Origin: a bacterium
GTDB lineage: Bacteria > Hinthialibacterota > Hinthialibacteria > H5-UNCL2
DNA: 41,051 bases
NCBI GenBank assembly: GCA_015075175.1
Contig: JABTUV010000023.1
Location: 1 to 41,051, forward strand
Reading direction: 5' to 3'
Positions 16,683-26,586 of this stretch are shown one piece after another. How positions within the stretch are numbered: position 1 is the first letter of the stretch; each line of letters begins with the position of its first letter. The position numbers were made by a program, and so were the translations under genes. The notes under the pieces are model-generated. The model worked only from the letters and a program-made list of their open reading frames with translations, was not told the origin of the DNA and made no database searches.

Positions 16683-17285
16683 CTATTCTACCTCAAAGAA
16701 CGTGTCCGGGATAGAAAGCGGCCCTTCACGGTCGACCGAAAGGTCCACAGCCATCCGTTGCACGCCGTTCACAAAGGCTTCTCGGAACATCCCTGCCTGG
16801 TCGGGCTGGCCGTCATCCGCATACGCCCCTGCCAGCGCCCCGAGCACCAGCAGATTGTGGTGCTCAGGGGGAAGCCCTGGCACGTCCGTGCCGTTGACGA
16901 GCAGCGCCGGAGCCGCCCACCCGCTCACGTTCAGCGTAGTGTTCGTGTCCGGGGTCGGGTACACGTACAAGGTATTGCCGAGCATCCTGAACCATCTAGG
17001 AGCCCCGGAGCTGTCCATCGGCCTCTTGCCGTACACGGGCGACAGGTAGTCGTCGCCGTCGTCAACAGTCTCGACCCGCCACATGCCTGTAATCGTGGCC
17101 GTGTTCACCCCCACGGTGAACGCGGCAGTGGTGTCAACCTCGCGGGTCGCCAACCACGGGGTTGCCGCCACCACCTCCATGTAGGCGTCATTCAGATAGT
17201 CGGTCCACTCCGCGTCGGTAACGATGTCGTTGGACGGGTCGCGGAACCTAGACCTACATCTAGACTGTAGTTCTGACAACTGCAT
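16683..17285 (-). CDS. Phage adaptor / head-tail connector protein
   Basis: 200 aa. Begins MQLSELQSRCRSRFRDPSND with TDAEWTDYLNDAYMEVVAAT, the typical start of the phage adaptor family (P22 gp4 / T7 gp11-like fold), then beta segments with the YVYPTPD motif and a C-terminal helix around HHNLLVLGALAGAYADDG. These proteins ring the portal and connect it to the tail nozzle. The nozzle-like gene lies immediately upstream, supporting the assignment. Confidence 0.72.
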   Translation of the reverse strand: MQLSELQSRCRSRFRDPSNDIVTDAEWTDYLNDAYMEVVAATPWLATREVDTTAAFTVGVNTATITGMWRVETVDDGDDYLSPVYGKRPMDSSGAPRWFRMLGNTLYVYPTPDTNTTLNVSGWAAPALLVNGTDVPGLPPEHHNLLVLGALAGAYADDGQPDQAGMFREAFVNGVQRMAVDLSVDREGPLSIPDTFFEVE

Positions 17286-17302
17286 ACGTCTATTGTACCT
17301 GC

Positions 17303-18809
17303 CTAGTAAATCTGGTGCCCCGGCCCGAACCCGATACGGACAACTTCGATGCTGGGGGCCTCCACACCGGAGCTATTGGAGGCCGTATCTACCTCTACGT
17401 CGAGCACTTCACCACGCTCTTTAGAAAGGAAGCTCAACATCTGCTTGGCGGCGCCGACGGTAAGAGTCTTAGTCTTGGCGCCTACCTTGACAGTCACTGT
17501 CGAATCTGCGTGGTAGCCGCGCGCGTACACCTGGACTTCTCGGACCTCGACCTGCCTACCGTCGGGGCGGCGCAGCGGAGCGGACTTCCACTTGTACGAC
17601 TCACACCTGTCGAGAGACGATTCCTCTAACCCGAACAGGTATAGTGTCGGGTTCTTGTCCGCCAGTGCCGTTAGGAGGTGCTTCGTGTTGTGGTCCACGG
17701 TCGTCCTGAAGCTGCCTGACCCCGCCGTCAGGAACGACGACGTGAACCACGACTTCGTTCGGAAATCGAACACAAGGCCGTGCGGAGCGAACAGAAGGTC
17801 GCCCTCATACCCAAGATCACCAATACCGACGTCGTTGTCGGCGCCCGCCTGAGCCCACGTAGAGGGGGTAAGCTGCGGAGAAATGTCTGCGAACGTCTCC
17901 CCTGTGGACGTAATGAACACACCACGGTAGCGGCCAATAAATGCTATCCCCTCGGTTGTGAACGTCTGCTGTTGGAACCCGCCCGGTGTCCGTGCTGGCG
18001 ACATAGATCGAACAATCGGATCAGTAATGTCGCCTTGCACCATGTTCCACGGAGAAGCAGAAAAGCCAACAAGAAGGTCAGAAGGGGCGAACGGCACAAT
18101 AGACATAAGCGAGTTGCCCGTGACACTAGCGTTGAGTGGCAAGAAGTTGGACGCCTGAAACGACGTGGACATGCTGTCTGAGTACCAAACCACATTAGGG
18201 ACAGCACCTACATAGATTCGATCGTCGAGAACGGCCAGCGGTCCAGCAATAGCCTCACCCGACGTGGGTCCTGTAGGCGCGACGGTCCACACCTGCGAAC
18301 CACCTGTCTGCGACCAGTCAATCGCATAAGACCATCGTCGCTCGAACATGGTAAATGTTAAACACTACCCACAAGTCGCCTGACCCATCCTTGAACAAAG
18401 CGAACTGCACGGGGTTTGGCCTAGTAGCAAGGGAACTCGGCGCCGCCATCGCAGTACCTACTTGCACCCACTACGTGGCATCGTCGGACGTGTCGAGACG
18501 GTAAATGCGGATGCGGTTGTCGGTGATGTTCCGCATCGCCAAAAAGAAATCGGGCTTGTTCCCGACACCGTGCCTATCCCCGGGGTAATGGACGAAGCAG
18601 CCCACTACCGCCTCGTTAGCGATGTCAGACAGCCCGCTCGTGGTAACCGTCTCAGGCTTCACGAACGCCCGCAGCCCGCCGCCAACCTGAGGGAAGCAGT
18701 CCTCCATAAGCTGCGAACCGTGCGAGGGGATCAGCCAGTCCGCAACCGTGAACAACCCAGGAGCGAAGTCCTGAATCTCAACCCATTCGAGTTGCCGGTT
18801 CGTAGGCAT
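17303..18809 (-). CDS. Tail nozzle / hub-like beta-rich protein (amber and frame break)
   Basis: About 502 aa after repair. The first part (MPTNRQLEWVEIQDFAPGL to IYRLDTSDDAT) meets TAG at 18473-18471, but the same frame continues sensibly (WVQVGTAMAAPSSLATRPN... FKDGSGDLWVVFN). A frame change near 18350 leads into FERRWSYAIDWSQTGG and a clean frame to 17303. The body is beta-rich with propeller-like strands (PLAVLDDRIYVGAVPNVVWY, GYEGDLLFAPHGLVFDF). This fits the nozzle/stabilisation group (T7 gp12 or P22 gp10 type) that sits below the adaptor. The TAG would become TAC or TAT by one base change. Confidence 0.55.
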
Positions 18810-19354
18810 CAGGATTCCTCGGGAGTTGTGCTATTCGTCCCAGAAGCCTCACCGGGTGAGGCATCCCGGCGGCCCGGCATCTGGTGGAACACATCCCTCG
18901 GGCCGGTCGTGTCGTGGATCAGCCGTGCCGTGTGGTCAGCGAACTCGCCGAGCACATCACGCATCTGGCCCAACACCTCCTTGTCTTTGGCGTCGTTGGC
19001 CTTGTCGATCTTGGACAAGGTATCCTCGTGGCCCGGGCTGTCCAGCCGCATCGAAGTCAGGTCGAGAAGGATGCGGTCGAACTCGTGCATCCTCCAATGC
19101 CCGATCATGCGGTCCACGCCGTCCTCGCAGTGGCGCCACACTTCCCACCTGCGGGCCACAATATCGCCCTTACGGACGATCCTACCGAGCAACTTCGAGT
19201 AGCCCGACTTCTCTGCGGTAATCACCCCCTGGCACAGCCTCAGCCGCGGGTCACCGGGAAACCCCATGTTGTCGCCCTCGCGGAGCTTACGATCCAGGTC
19301 CCCCGCGTCTGCGCGAAGCCACTCGAACTCTGGGGTGGGGGCCAAAATGCTCAT
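18809..19354 (-). CDS. Structural protein of unknown role, capsid-nozzle interval
   Basis: 181 aa; stop and the next start share one base at 18809. N-terminal half: PEFEWLRADAGDLDRKLREG, RLRLCQGVITAEKSGY and RRWEVWRHCEDGVDRMIGHW. C-terminal half: a helical stretch and a polar Ser/Thr/Glu tail. No family recognised. Between major capsid and nozzle genes, such proteins are often minor capsid, head-completion or tail components. Confidence 0.55.
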   Translation of the reverse strand: MSILAPTPEFEWLRADAGDLDRKLREGDNMGFPGDPRLRLCQGVITAEKSGYSKLLGRIVRKGDIVARRWEVWRHCEDGVDRMIGHWRMHEFDRILLDLTSMRLDSPGHEDTLSKIDKANDAKDKEVLGQMRDVLGEFADHTARLIHDTTGPRDVFHQMPGRRDASPGEASGTNSTTPEES

Positions 19355-19378
19355 AGGGCTATTCTAGTATAAACGCGA

Positions 19379-19440
19379 GTGGGGGGCCGGGTTCTCCGGC
19401 CCCCCACGCTATATAACGGTCCTACGGGGTTCCCCGCAGG
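19379..19440. terminator. Two strong hairpins downstream of the capsid gene
   Basis: A perfect 12-bp inverted repeat (19379-19390 / 19396-19407, 5-nt loop) and a second hairpin at 19421-19440 with one mismatch fill the 118-nt gap between the capsid stop and the next gene. No U-run follows on the minus strand. They may partially terminate or stabilise the capsid message so that capsid is made in excess over the downstream tail genes, a common phage strategy. Confidence 0.6.
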
Positions 19441-19472
19441 TTGCGCCTGGTTAGCGCCCTCAGCCTACCCGC

Positions 19473-20715
19473 TCAAGCCCAGGGGTCCTTACTGGGCGGG
19501 TCGGCAAGCCCGATCACTGCGTGGCTGTTCCGGTTAGTGGCCACGAACTGGTGGTACACCTTGAACCGGGCCTCCACAGCGTCCTGGGTGAGAGACCGCT
19601 GAAGCACGTTGCCGTCACGGTCCTCCCAATCCCAGTCCTGCATCACGAAGCGGCTGATCTCCGACGGAGTGATGGCGAACGCCGTCTTTACGGGACAGTA
19701 CCGCTCGGCCACCAGAGTACCCTGGGCGACCTGAAGGCCACGCCAACCGGCCTTCAGGGTCGTCTCCCGACCGTCGTACCGCTTCTGAGTCTGAAGCAGC
19801 GAAGCGAGAGCACGTCGCTGCGAGTGCTCAGCGATGTAGAGCGAGGGGCTGCTGCCATCCGCGTCGGTCTCGACACCTTCGATCGCCTGGTCGAACACCG
19901 TCTCGGTGATCTTCGTCGTACCGGGAGTACCGACACTTACAGACTTCCACGTCGGGACCGTCGTGGGGTTAATCCCGGCGAACGTCTGGCTCGTGTTGAT
20001 AAGGTGCCGCAACCCGTTCACTTCTGCGTTGAGGTTGCCCGCCCGAACAAGGTGGTACGTGTCGTTGTTTACCGTGGTGACCACGGCGGCAGGCGTAACC
20101 GTCTTGGCGACACTGTCGTAGGGCAACGGTGCTCGTACCCGCCGTGGAGCCGTCAGCAGTGGCGACCACGTCCACACTCTCCCCGACGAACAGGGGCCGG
20201 AACTCCGAAGTGGTCGGGCCAGTCCCGGTGAAGGCGAACGTGGCGTTGCTCGTACCAGTCACCGCGTCCGACACGCCGAGAAGCGAACCGGACTGAAGGG
20301 CACCGTTGATCGTGACCTTCTGGCCCATAAGCTGCCGGGCGAAGTCGTTCTTCAGGTCGTTCTCAGCGCCCCGCATCTCTCGATCGAGCGCCCGAACGAA
20401 AGCGCCCGTGTCAGACACGGTGGCGGCAATGGCGGGACCCGAGACGGTGATCGTGTGGTAGCCGAAGGTAATGTCCTCCTTCGCCTGCGTGAACTGCTGC
20501 GACTGTGCGGTCGGCAGCGTACCCAACTCGGCACGGTAACCCGAAGAAGTCGAGCGGCCCGTGTGGACGGCCCACACCGCCTCACGACCAACGATGTCCT
20601 CGTCGTTACGCGAGCACTCGGTAACAATCGGGTTGCTGTTGTTTAGGGCGTTGCGGAGGCCAGGACCATAGTTCTCCTTCAGCGCCGCATCATACGTAGT
20701 AAGACTAGCTACCAT
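19473..20715 (-). CDS. Major capsid protein (one frame break)
   Basis: About 414 aa after one frame change near 20125. The N-terminal part (VASLTTYDAALKENYGPGLR, SGYRAELGTLPTAQSQQF) and the C-terminal part (YDSVAKTVTPAAVVTTVNND to GLADPPSKDPWA) are each well-behaved, and the second has no plausible start of its own, so they form one gene. Length, beta-rich body and place right after the scaffold support a HK97-fold capsid protein. Sequence such as YHTITVSGPAIAATVSDTGA followed by a long helix REMRGAENDLKNDFARQLMG suits the spine helix. A broken capsid gene would be lethal, so the break is probably a sequence error. Confidence 0.8.
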
Positions 20716-20751
20716 GACTAGAAGTATAGCACTAAGCGATAGGTCGATGCG

Positions 20752-21576
20752 TCACTTGTTCCGCAAAAGCATCTCTCGGACCCGCTTGGACGCCTCCGCA
20801 ACGCTCGCCGGGGGCGGCACAGCCTCCCCACCACCCGTGGAGCCAGTCACCCGCTTAGGTTGCTTTTCTGCCTGCTCGCGCTTCTCCGACACGTACTTCT
20901 CGTGCGCCTGAGCCACCACCTGCTTCCAGTCGCTAAAGCCAGACTGGATCGCGGACCGCACCTTATCGGGGTCGTCCAAGTCGTCCTCAGTGATGTAGTT
21001 GTCGGCCAGCTTCAGCACCATCTCGGCTTGCTTAGCGTCCGTGACGCCGATCTTGTCCATCGCCTGAGTGACGTAACCCTGGACTCTCTCGACCCGGGCC
21101 TGCTCCGAAGCCTTCGCCAGTTGCTCCTGGACCGGGGTAACCTGGTCCTTGGCAACCTGCTCCATAAGCTTCACGACCTCCGCAGCGGTCAGCGGGCGGT
21201 CGGGGTCGTCGCCAAGAATGTCCGCGTAAGGCTGCGGCTGGGCCTCCGTGGCGCCACGGCCAAGCAACTCGTCGAGCTTGTCGGACCCGACACCGATGGC
21301 CTTGCCCGCTTCCTCGAACAGTGCCCGCACACCCTCGGGAGTGCCAAGAGCCTCCGACAGCGCAACCGCCTCGGTTACGAACTGCTCGCCTCCCCACCCG
21401 GCGATTCGGGACTCCCAATCGGCAGAAGCGGGGACTTCCTCCGGCGCGGCCGCTTGTCCTTCCGCCTGCCCTTCGGCTTCGCTCGGGGGAGCGGCGTCAG
21501 GGGTTCCCTCGACAGGAGCCCCATCTTCTACCGCGACATCCGCGTCGTCAACGACATCTTCAACATCTGCACCCAT
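20752..21576 (-). CDS. Capsid scaffolding protein
   Basis: 274 aa from ATG 21576 with AGGAGG upstream. The N-terminus is very acidic and disordered (DVEDVVDDADVAVEDG, then Glu/Ala/Pro-rich). The middle is helical, and the C-terminus is basic (KREQAEKQPKRVTG ... KRVREMLLRNK). Acidic-helical-basic organisation and location between portal and capsid are characteristic of internal scaffolds, whose basic C-terminus docks on capsid subunits. It probably leaves the procapsid at maturation; no protease domain is visible. Confidence 0.82.
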   Translation of the reverse strand: MGADVEDVVDDADVAVEDGAPVEGTPDAAPPSEAEGQAEGQAAAPEEVPASADWESRIAGWGGEQFVTEAVALSEALGTPEGVRALFEEAGKAIGVGSDKLDELLGRGATEAQPQPYADILGDDPDRPLTAAEVVKLMEQVAKDQVTPVQEQLAKASEQARVERVQGYVTQAMDKIGVTDAKQAEMVLKLADNYITEDDLDDPDKVRSAIQSGFSDWKQVVAQAHEKYVSEKREQAEKQPKRVTGSTGGGEAVPPPASVAEASKRVREMLLRNK

Positions 21577-21593
21577 AAGAATACCTCCTAAGG

Positions 21594-23687
21594 TTAGGCG
21601 CCCATACTAGCAGCTTGCTGGTCCACAGACACGCCGGGCACCCTACCCGGCTCCCCAGGACCGCCGATCCCCGCCCGCTTACCTACCTCGGTACCAGACA
21701 GGGCGGACGGACTACCGCCCGTACCCATGCCAGTGTCGGCACCTACCTGGCCGGTAAGCGGATCAGCATACTCGCTAGAGCCCTCAGGCTTAGCGGACTG
21801 CTGATCCCGACCATCCACGCCGGGCGGCGGAGCGAACCCGAGCGCAGGGTTGAGCAACTGGTAATGAACCGTGATATGCGCGTCGATCGTGTCGCGAATC
21901 TTGATCGCCTCCGGGTCACCCGTGTCGGCCCGCCGGTCGATCTCGTCGTACATCTCGGACTTACGAAGCCGCTCATGCTCGGCGATGTGGACCGCGTGGT
22001 CGTCCCACATCTCCGCCTTACGGACCAGACCTTGAATAAGGTCACCGTTCTCACGGTTCGCCCGCTTGGCGTCGATGTCGAGACTGTCAACCACGAAGTC
22101 CGTGCCAGGCAAGTCAAGCATCCGGATGAAGTCACGCCAATCCTTGAACGGACTGGCCGGAGTGCCGGGAAGCCCGGAACCGAGAAGGTCCATACCCAAC
22201 TGGACCCTGGCGGCCTTCGAGCGGGGCAGCGCCGACTCGGCCTCGACGTGGACGTCAACGTGGTCGGTAATGTTCGCCCCGCGTAGCTGCACCACTTCCA
22301 AAGTTCCGGCCTCCGACCATACCCGGATATTCCGTTCCTCGGTCCAGAACTGGCGGACCAACTGAAGCATGTGCCAACCCACTTCCCGGACGTATTCCGC
22401 GAGCAACCGGGCGCTGTTCGCCATCTTCGTGTCATCTGCTTCCTGCAACGCCAGGATCGCCGCGGCGGCCATTGAAGCGCCGGGGGCCTTGCCGGACGAC
22501 ACGTCCGACTGCCCGGCCCGGTCGCCCATCTCCGCGTCGACACGGTTCATCGCAGTCTCGTGCTGCGCCACCCACCCGGAGTCCGGCACCGTCCAGCGGG
22601 GCGGCTCACCTACGGGGTTGAACAGAACCAGGTCGGCCCGGGTGGTGATGTTGCGCGGGTTGATCGACCCGGCAGGGGCGGTCAGCTTCGGCGTGATGGT
22701 GCGCCGCAGCGTCGCCTCCCTGGAACGGGCGTCGTTGTAGTCTGCCTGCAAGGGCACCAGGTCCGTTACCCATGTCCGCCCCTCCCTACGGCCGATGCCG
22801 GGGAGGAGGCTGACCTGCACGAACGGAAGCCGCCCGTGCGAGTAGGGGAAGTCCTTGGCCGGTTCCAAAATCGTCTTGCCCGCCCACGTCACAACCATGC
22901 CCTTCGGGGCAGCGCGGCACGGCAACATCCAGAACTGGTGGACCAGAACCTGGTCCTCCGGGTGCTGGATTCCAGACCGGGTGGTGTCGTTGAGCGCCGC
23001 CACGTCGTCGGCCAGCGTGCGTGCCGGGTCGGTCCCGGCGGGCACGATCCCGTACCGCTCCCACACGTCCTCCTTCGTCATGGCGACCGAATGAACCGCC
23101 CACCGGGCGGTAGCCATCGTCTTGGCGCCAGGATCGACCGCAAGCTCGAACGCGGGCACCACGTCGAGCGCCACCTCACCTTCGCGCACGTCGCCCTCGA
23201 TAGTCACCGGCCGCCCCTGGTCGGGGTCCCAGGTGATCTTCGCGTAGGCGTACCCGAGCGGCACCGCCCAGAAGTAGGTGTCCATCAGCAAGAGGGGCCA
23301 CTGCAAACGGTACATCTCATGGAGCAGAATACGGGTAGCTGCCCGAGCTGCGCCCATATCGTTGTCGTCATCCGTGACGGGGCGGCACTGCGGCTCCGGG
23401 GCGGAGCGCAGCAGCCGGGCGATGAAGTGCTCCACGATCGACCCGACCTTGTTCACCGTCACCCGCACCGTGGCCTGCGGGTCATGGGGGTTCTGCGTAG
23501 GCGCGCGGAAACGGCCGTTCACACGGTCCCACGCGACCCACTGCTTGCCCAACATGTAGGCAAGGTTCAGCCGCATCTGTTCCTCGGCCATCCCCTTACG
23601 GCCCCGGTCGCGCTTGCGTTCGAGCCACGCAATCAGTTGCGCCGGGTCCTCCGGGGCGGCGAACATGTTCGCCTGGTTACTGCTCAT
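21594..23687 (-). CDS. Portal protein
   Basis: 697 aa. Features match large podovirus/P22-type portals: the N-terminal AWLERKRDRGRKGMAEEQMR, then LAYMLGKQWVAWD, TVNKVGSIVEHFIARLL, a wing region with LGYAYAKITWDPDQG and DVVPAFELAVDPGA, and a helical stem near MAAAAILALQEADDTKMAN. A C-terminal Gly/Pro/Ser-rich tail (about 80 residues) may reach into the capsid. The portal forms the 12-mer DNA entry ring and docks the terminase encoded just upstream. The start overlaps the preceding small gene by 11 nt. Confidence 0.88.
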   Translation of the reverse strand: MSSNQANMFAAPEDPAQLIAWLERKRDRGRKGMAEEQMRLNLAYMLGKQWVAWDRVNGRFRAPTQNPHDPQATVRVTVNKVGSIVEHFIARLLRSAPEPQCRPVTDDDNDMGAARAATRILLHEMYRLQWPLLLMDTYFWAVPLGYAYAKITWDPDQGRPVTIEGDVREGEVALDVVPAFELAVDPGAKTMATARWAVHSVAMTKEDVWERYGIVPAGTDPARTLADDVAALNDTTRSGIQHPEDQVLVHQFWMLPCRAAPKGMVVTWAGKTILEPAKDFPYSHGRLPFVQVSLLPGIGRREGRTWVTDLVPLQADYNDARSREATLRRTITPKLTAPAGSINPRNITTRADLVLFNPVGEPPRWTVPDSGWVAQHETAMNRVDAEMGDRAGQSDVSSGKAPGASMAAAAILALQEADDTKMANSARLLAEYVREVGWHMLQLVRQFWTEERNIRVWSEAGTLEVVQLRGANITDHVDVHVEAESALPRSKAARVQLGMDLLGSGLPGTPASPFKDWRDFIRMLDLPGTDFVVDSLDIDAKRANRENGDLIQGLVRKAEMWDDHAVHIAEHERLRKSEMYDEIDRRADTGDPEAIKIRDTIDAHITVHYQLLNPALGFAPPPGVDGRDQQSAKPEGSSEYADPLTGQVGADTGMGTGGSPSALSGTEVGKRAGIGGPGEPGRVPGVSVDQQAASMGA

Positions 23688-23928
23688 CGCCCCTCACCGA
23701 GATCAGCCCGGTATCGTCGTGTACCCATGTACCCAAGTTTACATCCTTAGGCGGCTCAGCAACGATAGCGTGGTACTGCTCCAACGACCCGGCCTGGACA
23801 CGAGAGATAAGGGCGTCCACACGGGCCTGTTCCAGCGACCGCTCCACATCCCGACGCCGCCGGGCGTCGAACGCCAGAAGCGTCTGGGCGACAATAGCCG
23901 CCACCGCCACTACAGCGATATAGACCAT
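23677..23928 (-). CDS. Small membrane-anchored protein
   Basis: 83 aa from ATG 23928 (TGATG overlap with the gene upstream; GTG 23931 is possible). One N-terminal span (VYIAVVAVAAIVAQTLLAF) is followed by a charged coiled coil (DARRRRDVERSLEQARVDAL) and an acidic end. The N-in/C-out or reverse topology cannot be decided. It sits between terminase and portal; function unknown. Confidence 0.6.
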   Translation of the reverse strand: MVYIAVVAVAAIVAQTLLAFDARRRRDVERSLEQARVDALISRVQAGSLEQYHAIVAEPPKDVNLGTWVHDDTGLISVRGDEQ

Positions 23929-24179
23929 CACTTCTTCACCTTCTTCTTGGGGGTTTCCGGCACGCCGTCCTCTGCGTTCTCCGCGGCGGCGGCGCGGGCC
24001 AAGATATGGTCAACGGCGTTAGGGATCTCCGTCACCGCCTGGGCGATGCACGCAGTGCAGATGAACAGGTCGCCCTCGTACTCGATGGGCGCCTCGAAGT
24101 CGATTCCGGGGTCAACGCTGCCACATACGTAGCAGGAGCCCTTGGCGTTAGCGTACTGTGGCGACGTCGTGTAATACAT
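23928..24179 (-). CDS. Zinc-finger protein, unknown function
   Basis: 83 aa. Two CxxC pairs, CYVC and CTAC, are separated by 24 residues and form a probable zinc ribbon; the tail ends PKKKVKK, strongly basic. Small zinc proteins beside terminase genes are common in phages, sometimes as regulators, but nothing specific supports that here. ATG at 24179; the large terminase ends 18 nt upstream. Confidence 0.6.
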   Translation of the reverse strand: MYYTTSPQYANAKGSCYVCGSVDPGIDFEAPIEYEGDLFICTACIAQAVTEIPNAVDHILARAAAAENAEDGVPETPKKKVKK

Positions 24180-24197
24180 AGTGGCCTCCGTAGCCTA

Positions 24198-25755
24198 TCA
24201 GAAATCGTCCGGCACGCCGAGGACAGGGTTCACCGAACGGAGCGCCCGGGTTCTCGCTTCCTCGACTTGCTCCCACATGGCCTCATCGGACCGCCTTTCC
24301 GGTATACCGATCAGGTCCAGAACTTACGCGGGCGGGCGGGAACATGCGGCTGGAGGTTCCTCCGACATCGCGAACAGATACATCAGCGCGTCTCCGCGGT
24401 CGGGACTCGTGACCCCCTACTTCATCTCCGCCTTCGTCTCAGCCCGGATCTCGCCTGGTGCGTGGGCGTATAGTGCGGGTCGCACACCTGGGCACGGGCT
24501 CTCGTCGTCCACGCCGATGCAATGCTGCCGTGCTCAGACCTCCCGGCGCAGCGCCCACCAGCCGACCTGGCGTTCGTGACCGGCCGCCCACCCATAGCCC
24601 CGGATCCGATGATCTCCCGCCGGGCGCAGTAACCTCGGATTCTCCGCATCCATACACCGGCACCCGCCGTCCGCGTCGTGCACGACATGAGTGGGCGGTG
24701 CTCGCGCGCAAGCGGGCCACGCAGGTCTCGAAGAACAGTCCATCCGCATCGCCGGGAACGCGCGTCGATAAGCGATCGCCGTCCCGAACCGTGACTACCG
24801 CACTCGTCCGGAACCGCCAGGGCACCAGGGTCGATCCCCAACTGGCGGACCCCCACAACTTCAGCCGAGTAGGTATGGACATTATCATACCACTCGAACG
24901 GAACGAGTACGTCATCCCCAGTGTCCCAAAACTCCGCTTCTACCGAAGTGCGCCATTCAAAGCTTTCTGGTCCCATCCCCTGCGCCTTCAAGTCCTCTAG
25001 GAACTCGGGCGTCATAAGGTTGGCGCCCGGCGGCATCAGGCTCGCCTGTGAACGCCGGGTGTCCCACGCCGTGATCTTGATTGTCGTAGTGCGATCCGAA
25101 CGCGCCATATGCGCCGCGTAGGTGTCGGGCGTGGTCGGGTTGAAGATAAGCAGCAGCCGGGAGTCGCCGCTGGCGAGCAGACGCGTGATGCCCAACTGAA
25201 GCTCGTCGCTCCAGCGCGGTCGCCTCGTCTGATGACCAACGGCAGGCCCGTGAGACCCCTGGATTCCTCCGCCGCTGAAGCGGCTGGCCGATGATGAAGT
25301 GGTTAGGGCCGTCGTCTTGCCGAAGGTCGCCCAAGACGAGACGGCCTGGAAGCTCGAAGCCGCGCTGGTCGGCGCGCGCAGCGGCGTTGCGAATCTCGCC
25401 CCACAAGTTGTCCGCAGGTGCTCGGACAGACTAATCGTAATGATCTTCGACCCGCGGCACGGCCCTCGCATATCTCGCGTGGGGTACCGGGCGTGTATGC
25501 CTCAAAGAACGCAATAGCCAACCTAGCGGCCAAATAGGTCTTACCACTCGCATTGCAGCTAGGCACGGCCACCTTGGACCGCGGGATGCTCACAGCCTCG
25601 GCAATCGCCCTCTGCTGCGACCACAGCTTTTCGCCGGTAATAATCTCAGAAGCGGCTCCCAAGTCCACATGGCCGAGCATCCGCAACCGGTCCCGCGCGG
25701 ACACCGACTGCGGCATACGCATCGACCCGGGGAGCAGCAAGGCCGTCACAGGCAT
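24198..25755 (-). CDS. Terminase large subunit (multiple frame breaks)
   Basis: About 515 aa if joined. The N-terminal frame gives the Walker A loop in VAVPSCNASGKTYLAARLAI. Later pieces in other frames give SSDEATALER (Walker B), RLLLIFNPTTPDTYAAHMA (motif III region), SFEWRTSVEAEFWD, LGIDPGA (first nuclease Asp), DALMYLFAMSEEPP and a C-terminus LDLIGIPERRSDEAMWEQ to LGVPDDF. At least six frame switches are needed between 25440 and 24330. The motor packages DNA through the adjacent portal. As packaging is essential, the breaks are most likely sequence errors. It overlaps the upstream gene by 3 nt. Confidence 0.75.
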
Positions 25756-26586
25756 TCCACCACCAGAAACGACATAGCGCCTGACGTGTTCATGTAGCCC
25801 GTGCCGATCGACGCCTTTACCCGGCCCTGCATTGTAACGGTACCAGGCAGAAGCCCGGTTATCCGTTCGCGCCCGAGGCCCTGGTGGCTGCTGACCTCCC
25901 GACCGCCGTCTCGATCTCTACCTCGGGCGGCTGCGGAGCGAACGATGATGATCGAACTGCTGGACGACGCGTAGGCCGACGCGAATCGATGACTACCAGT
26001 TTCGTGTCGTTGTACCTTTCTCCACGTCGGACGTTGACCGATGTTGCTGTAACTGGATGTGAACGAGTCTGTGCCGGAGGGTAGTACCTGTAGGCCGCAG
26101 TCGCCGCAGACGGCGGCCTGTCTGCGACCGCCCCGCCGCGCTGACAGGCAACTCGAACACGGCGAGCGACGCCGGGTAGTTGGAACCGAACTTGCCTTGT
26201 GATCCTCCGGACGGGCCGCCGAACGTGGCTTTAGTGCTCACGGTCTGCGACCCGGCGGCGATGCCGTCGATGGAGTTGAGGGACGACATCTGGTGTACGT
26301 ATGCGATGGGGCTGCCGTCGTCAACCCTTCGCACAGCCACGCCCTCCTTGTTCGAACCTACGTACACTTCGTGGATAAACTGCCCCGGGGCATATGATCC
26401 GCTAGCGATGTATATGACTGCCGACGCGAACACGAGTAGCTGCGACTTGTCATGTTGCTTCGTGAACGTGGTGGTGAGCCCCGTCGCGGTAGCCGCTGCA
26501 CCGTGAGTAAGTGTCAGATTGATCGTGCGGCGGTCCACCGACCCGGCGAGAGCCGCCCGCTCCGGCGACTTACGCTGAACAGTCAT
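25746..26586 (-). CDS. Tail/virion surface protein, unknown (frame breaks at C-terminal half)
   Basis: About 280 aa if joined. ATG 26586 overlaps the previous stop (ATGA). The first 160 residues are clean and beta-rich: RRTINLTLTHGAAATATGLT, FASAVIYIASGSYAPGQFIH, ASLAVFELPVSA. After about 26130 the frame moves; CGLQVLPSGTDSFTSSY and later LPGTVTMQGRVKASIGTGYM to SFLVVECL appear in other frames, ending at TGA 25748-25746. The Ser/Thr/Gly-rich beta text suits a virion decoration or fibre-associated protein. Place: last gene before the terminase. Confidence 0.45.

Noticed and set aside
20752-21576. Diversity-generating or protease function in the scaffold
   Set aside because: No catalytic motif or template/variable repeat pair was seen; the composition is that of an ordinary scaffold.
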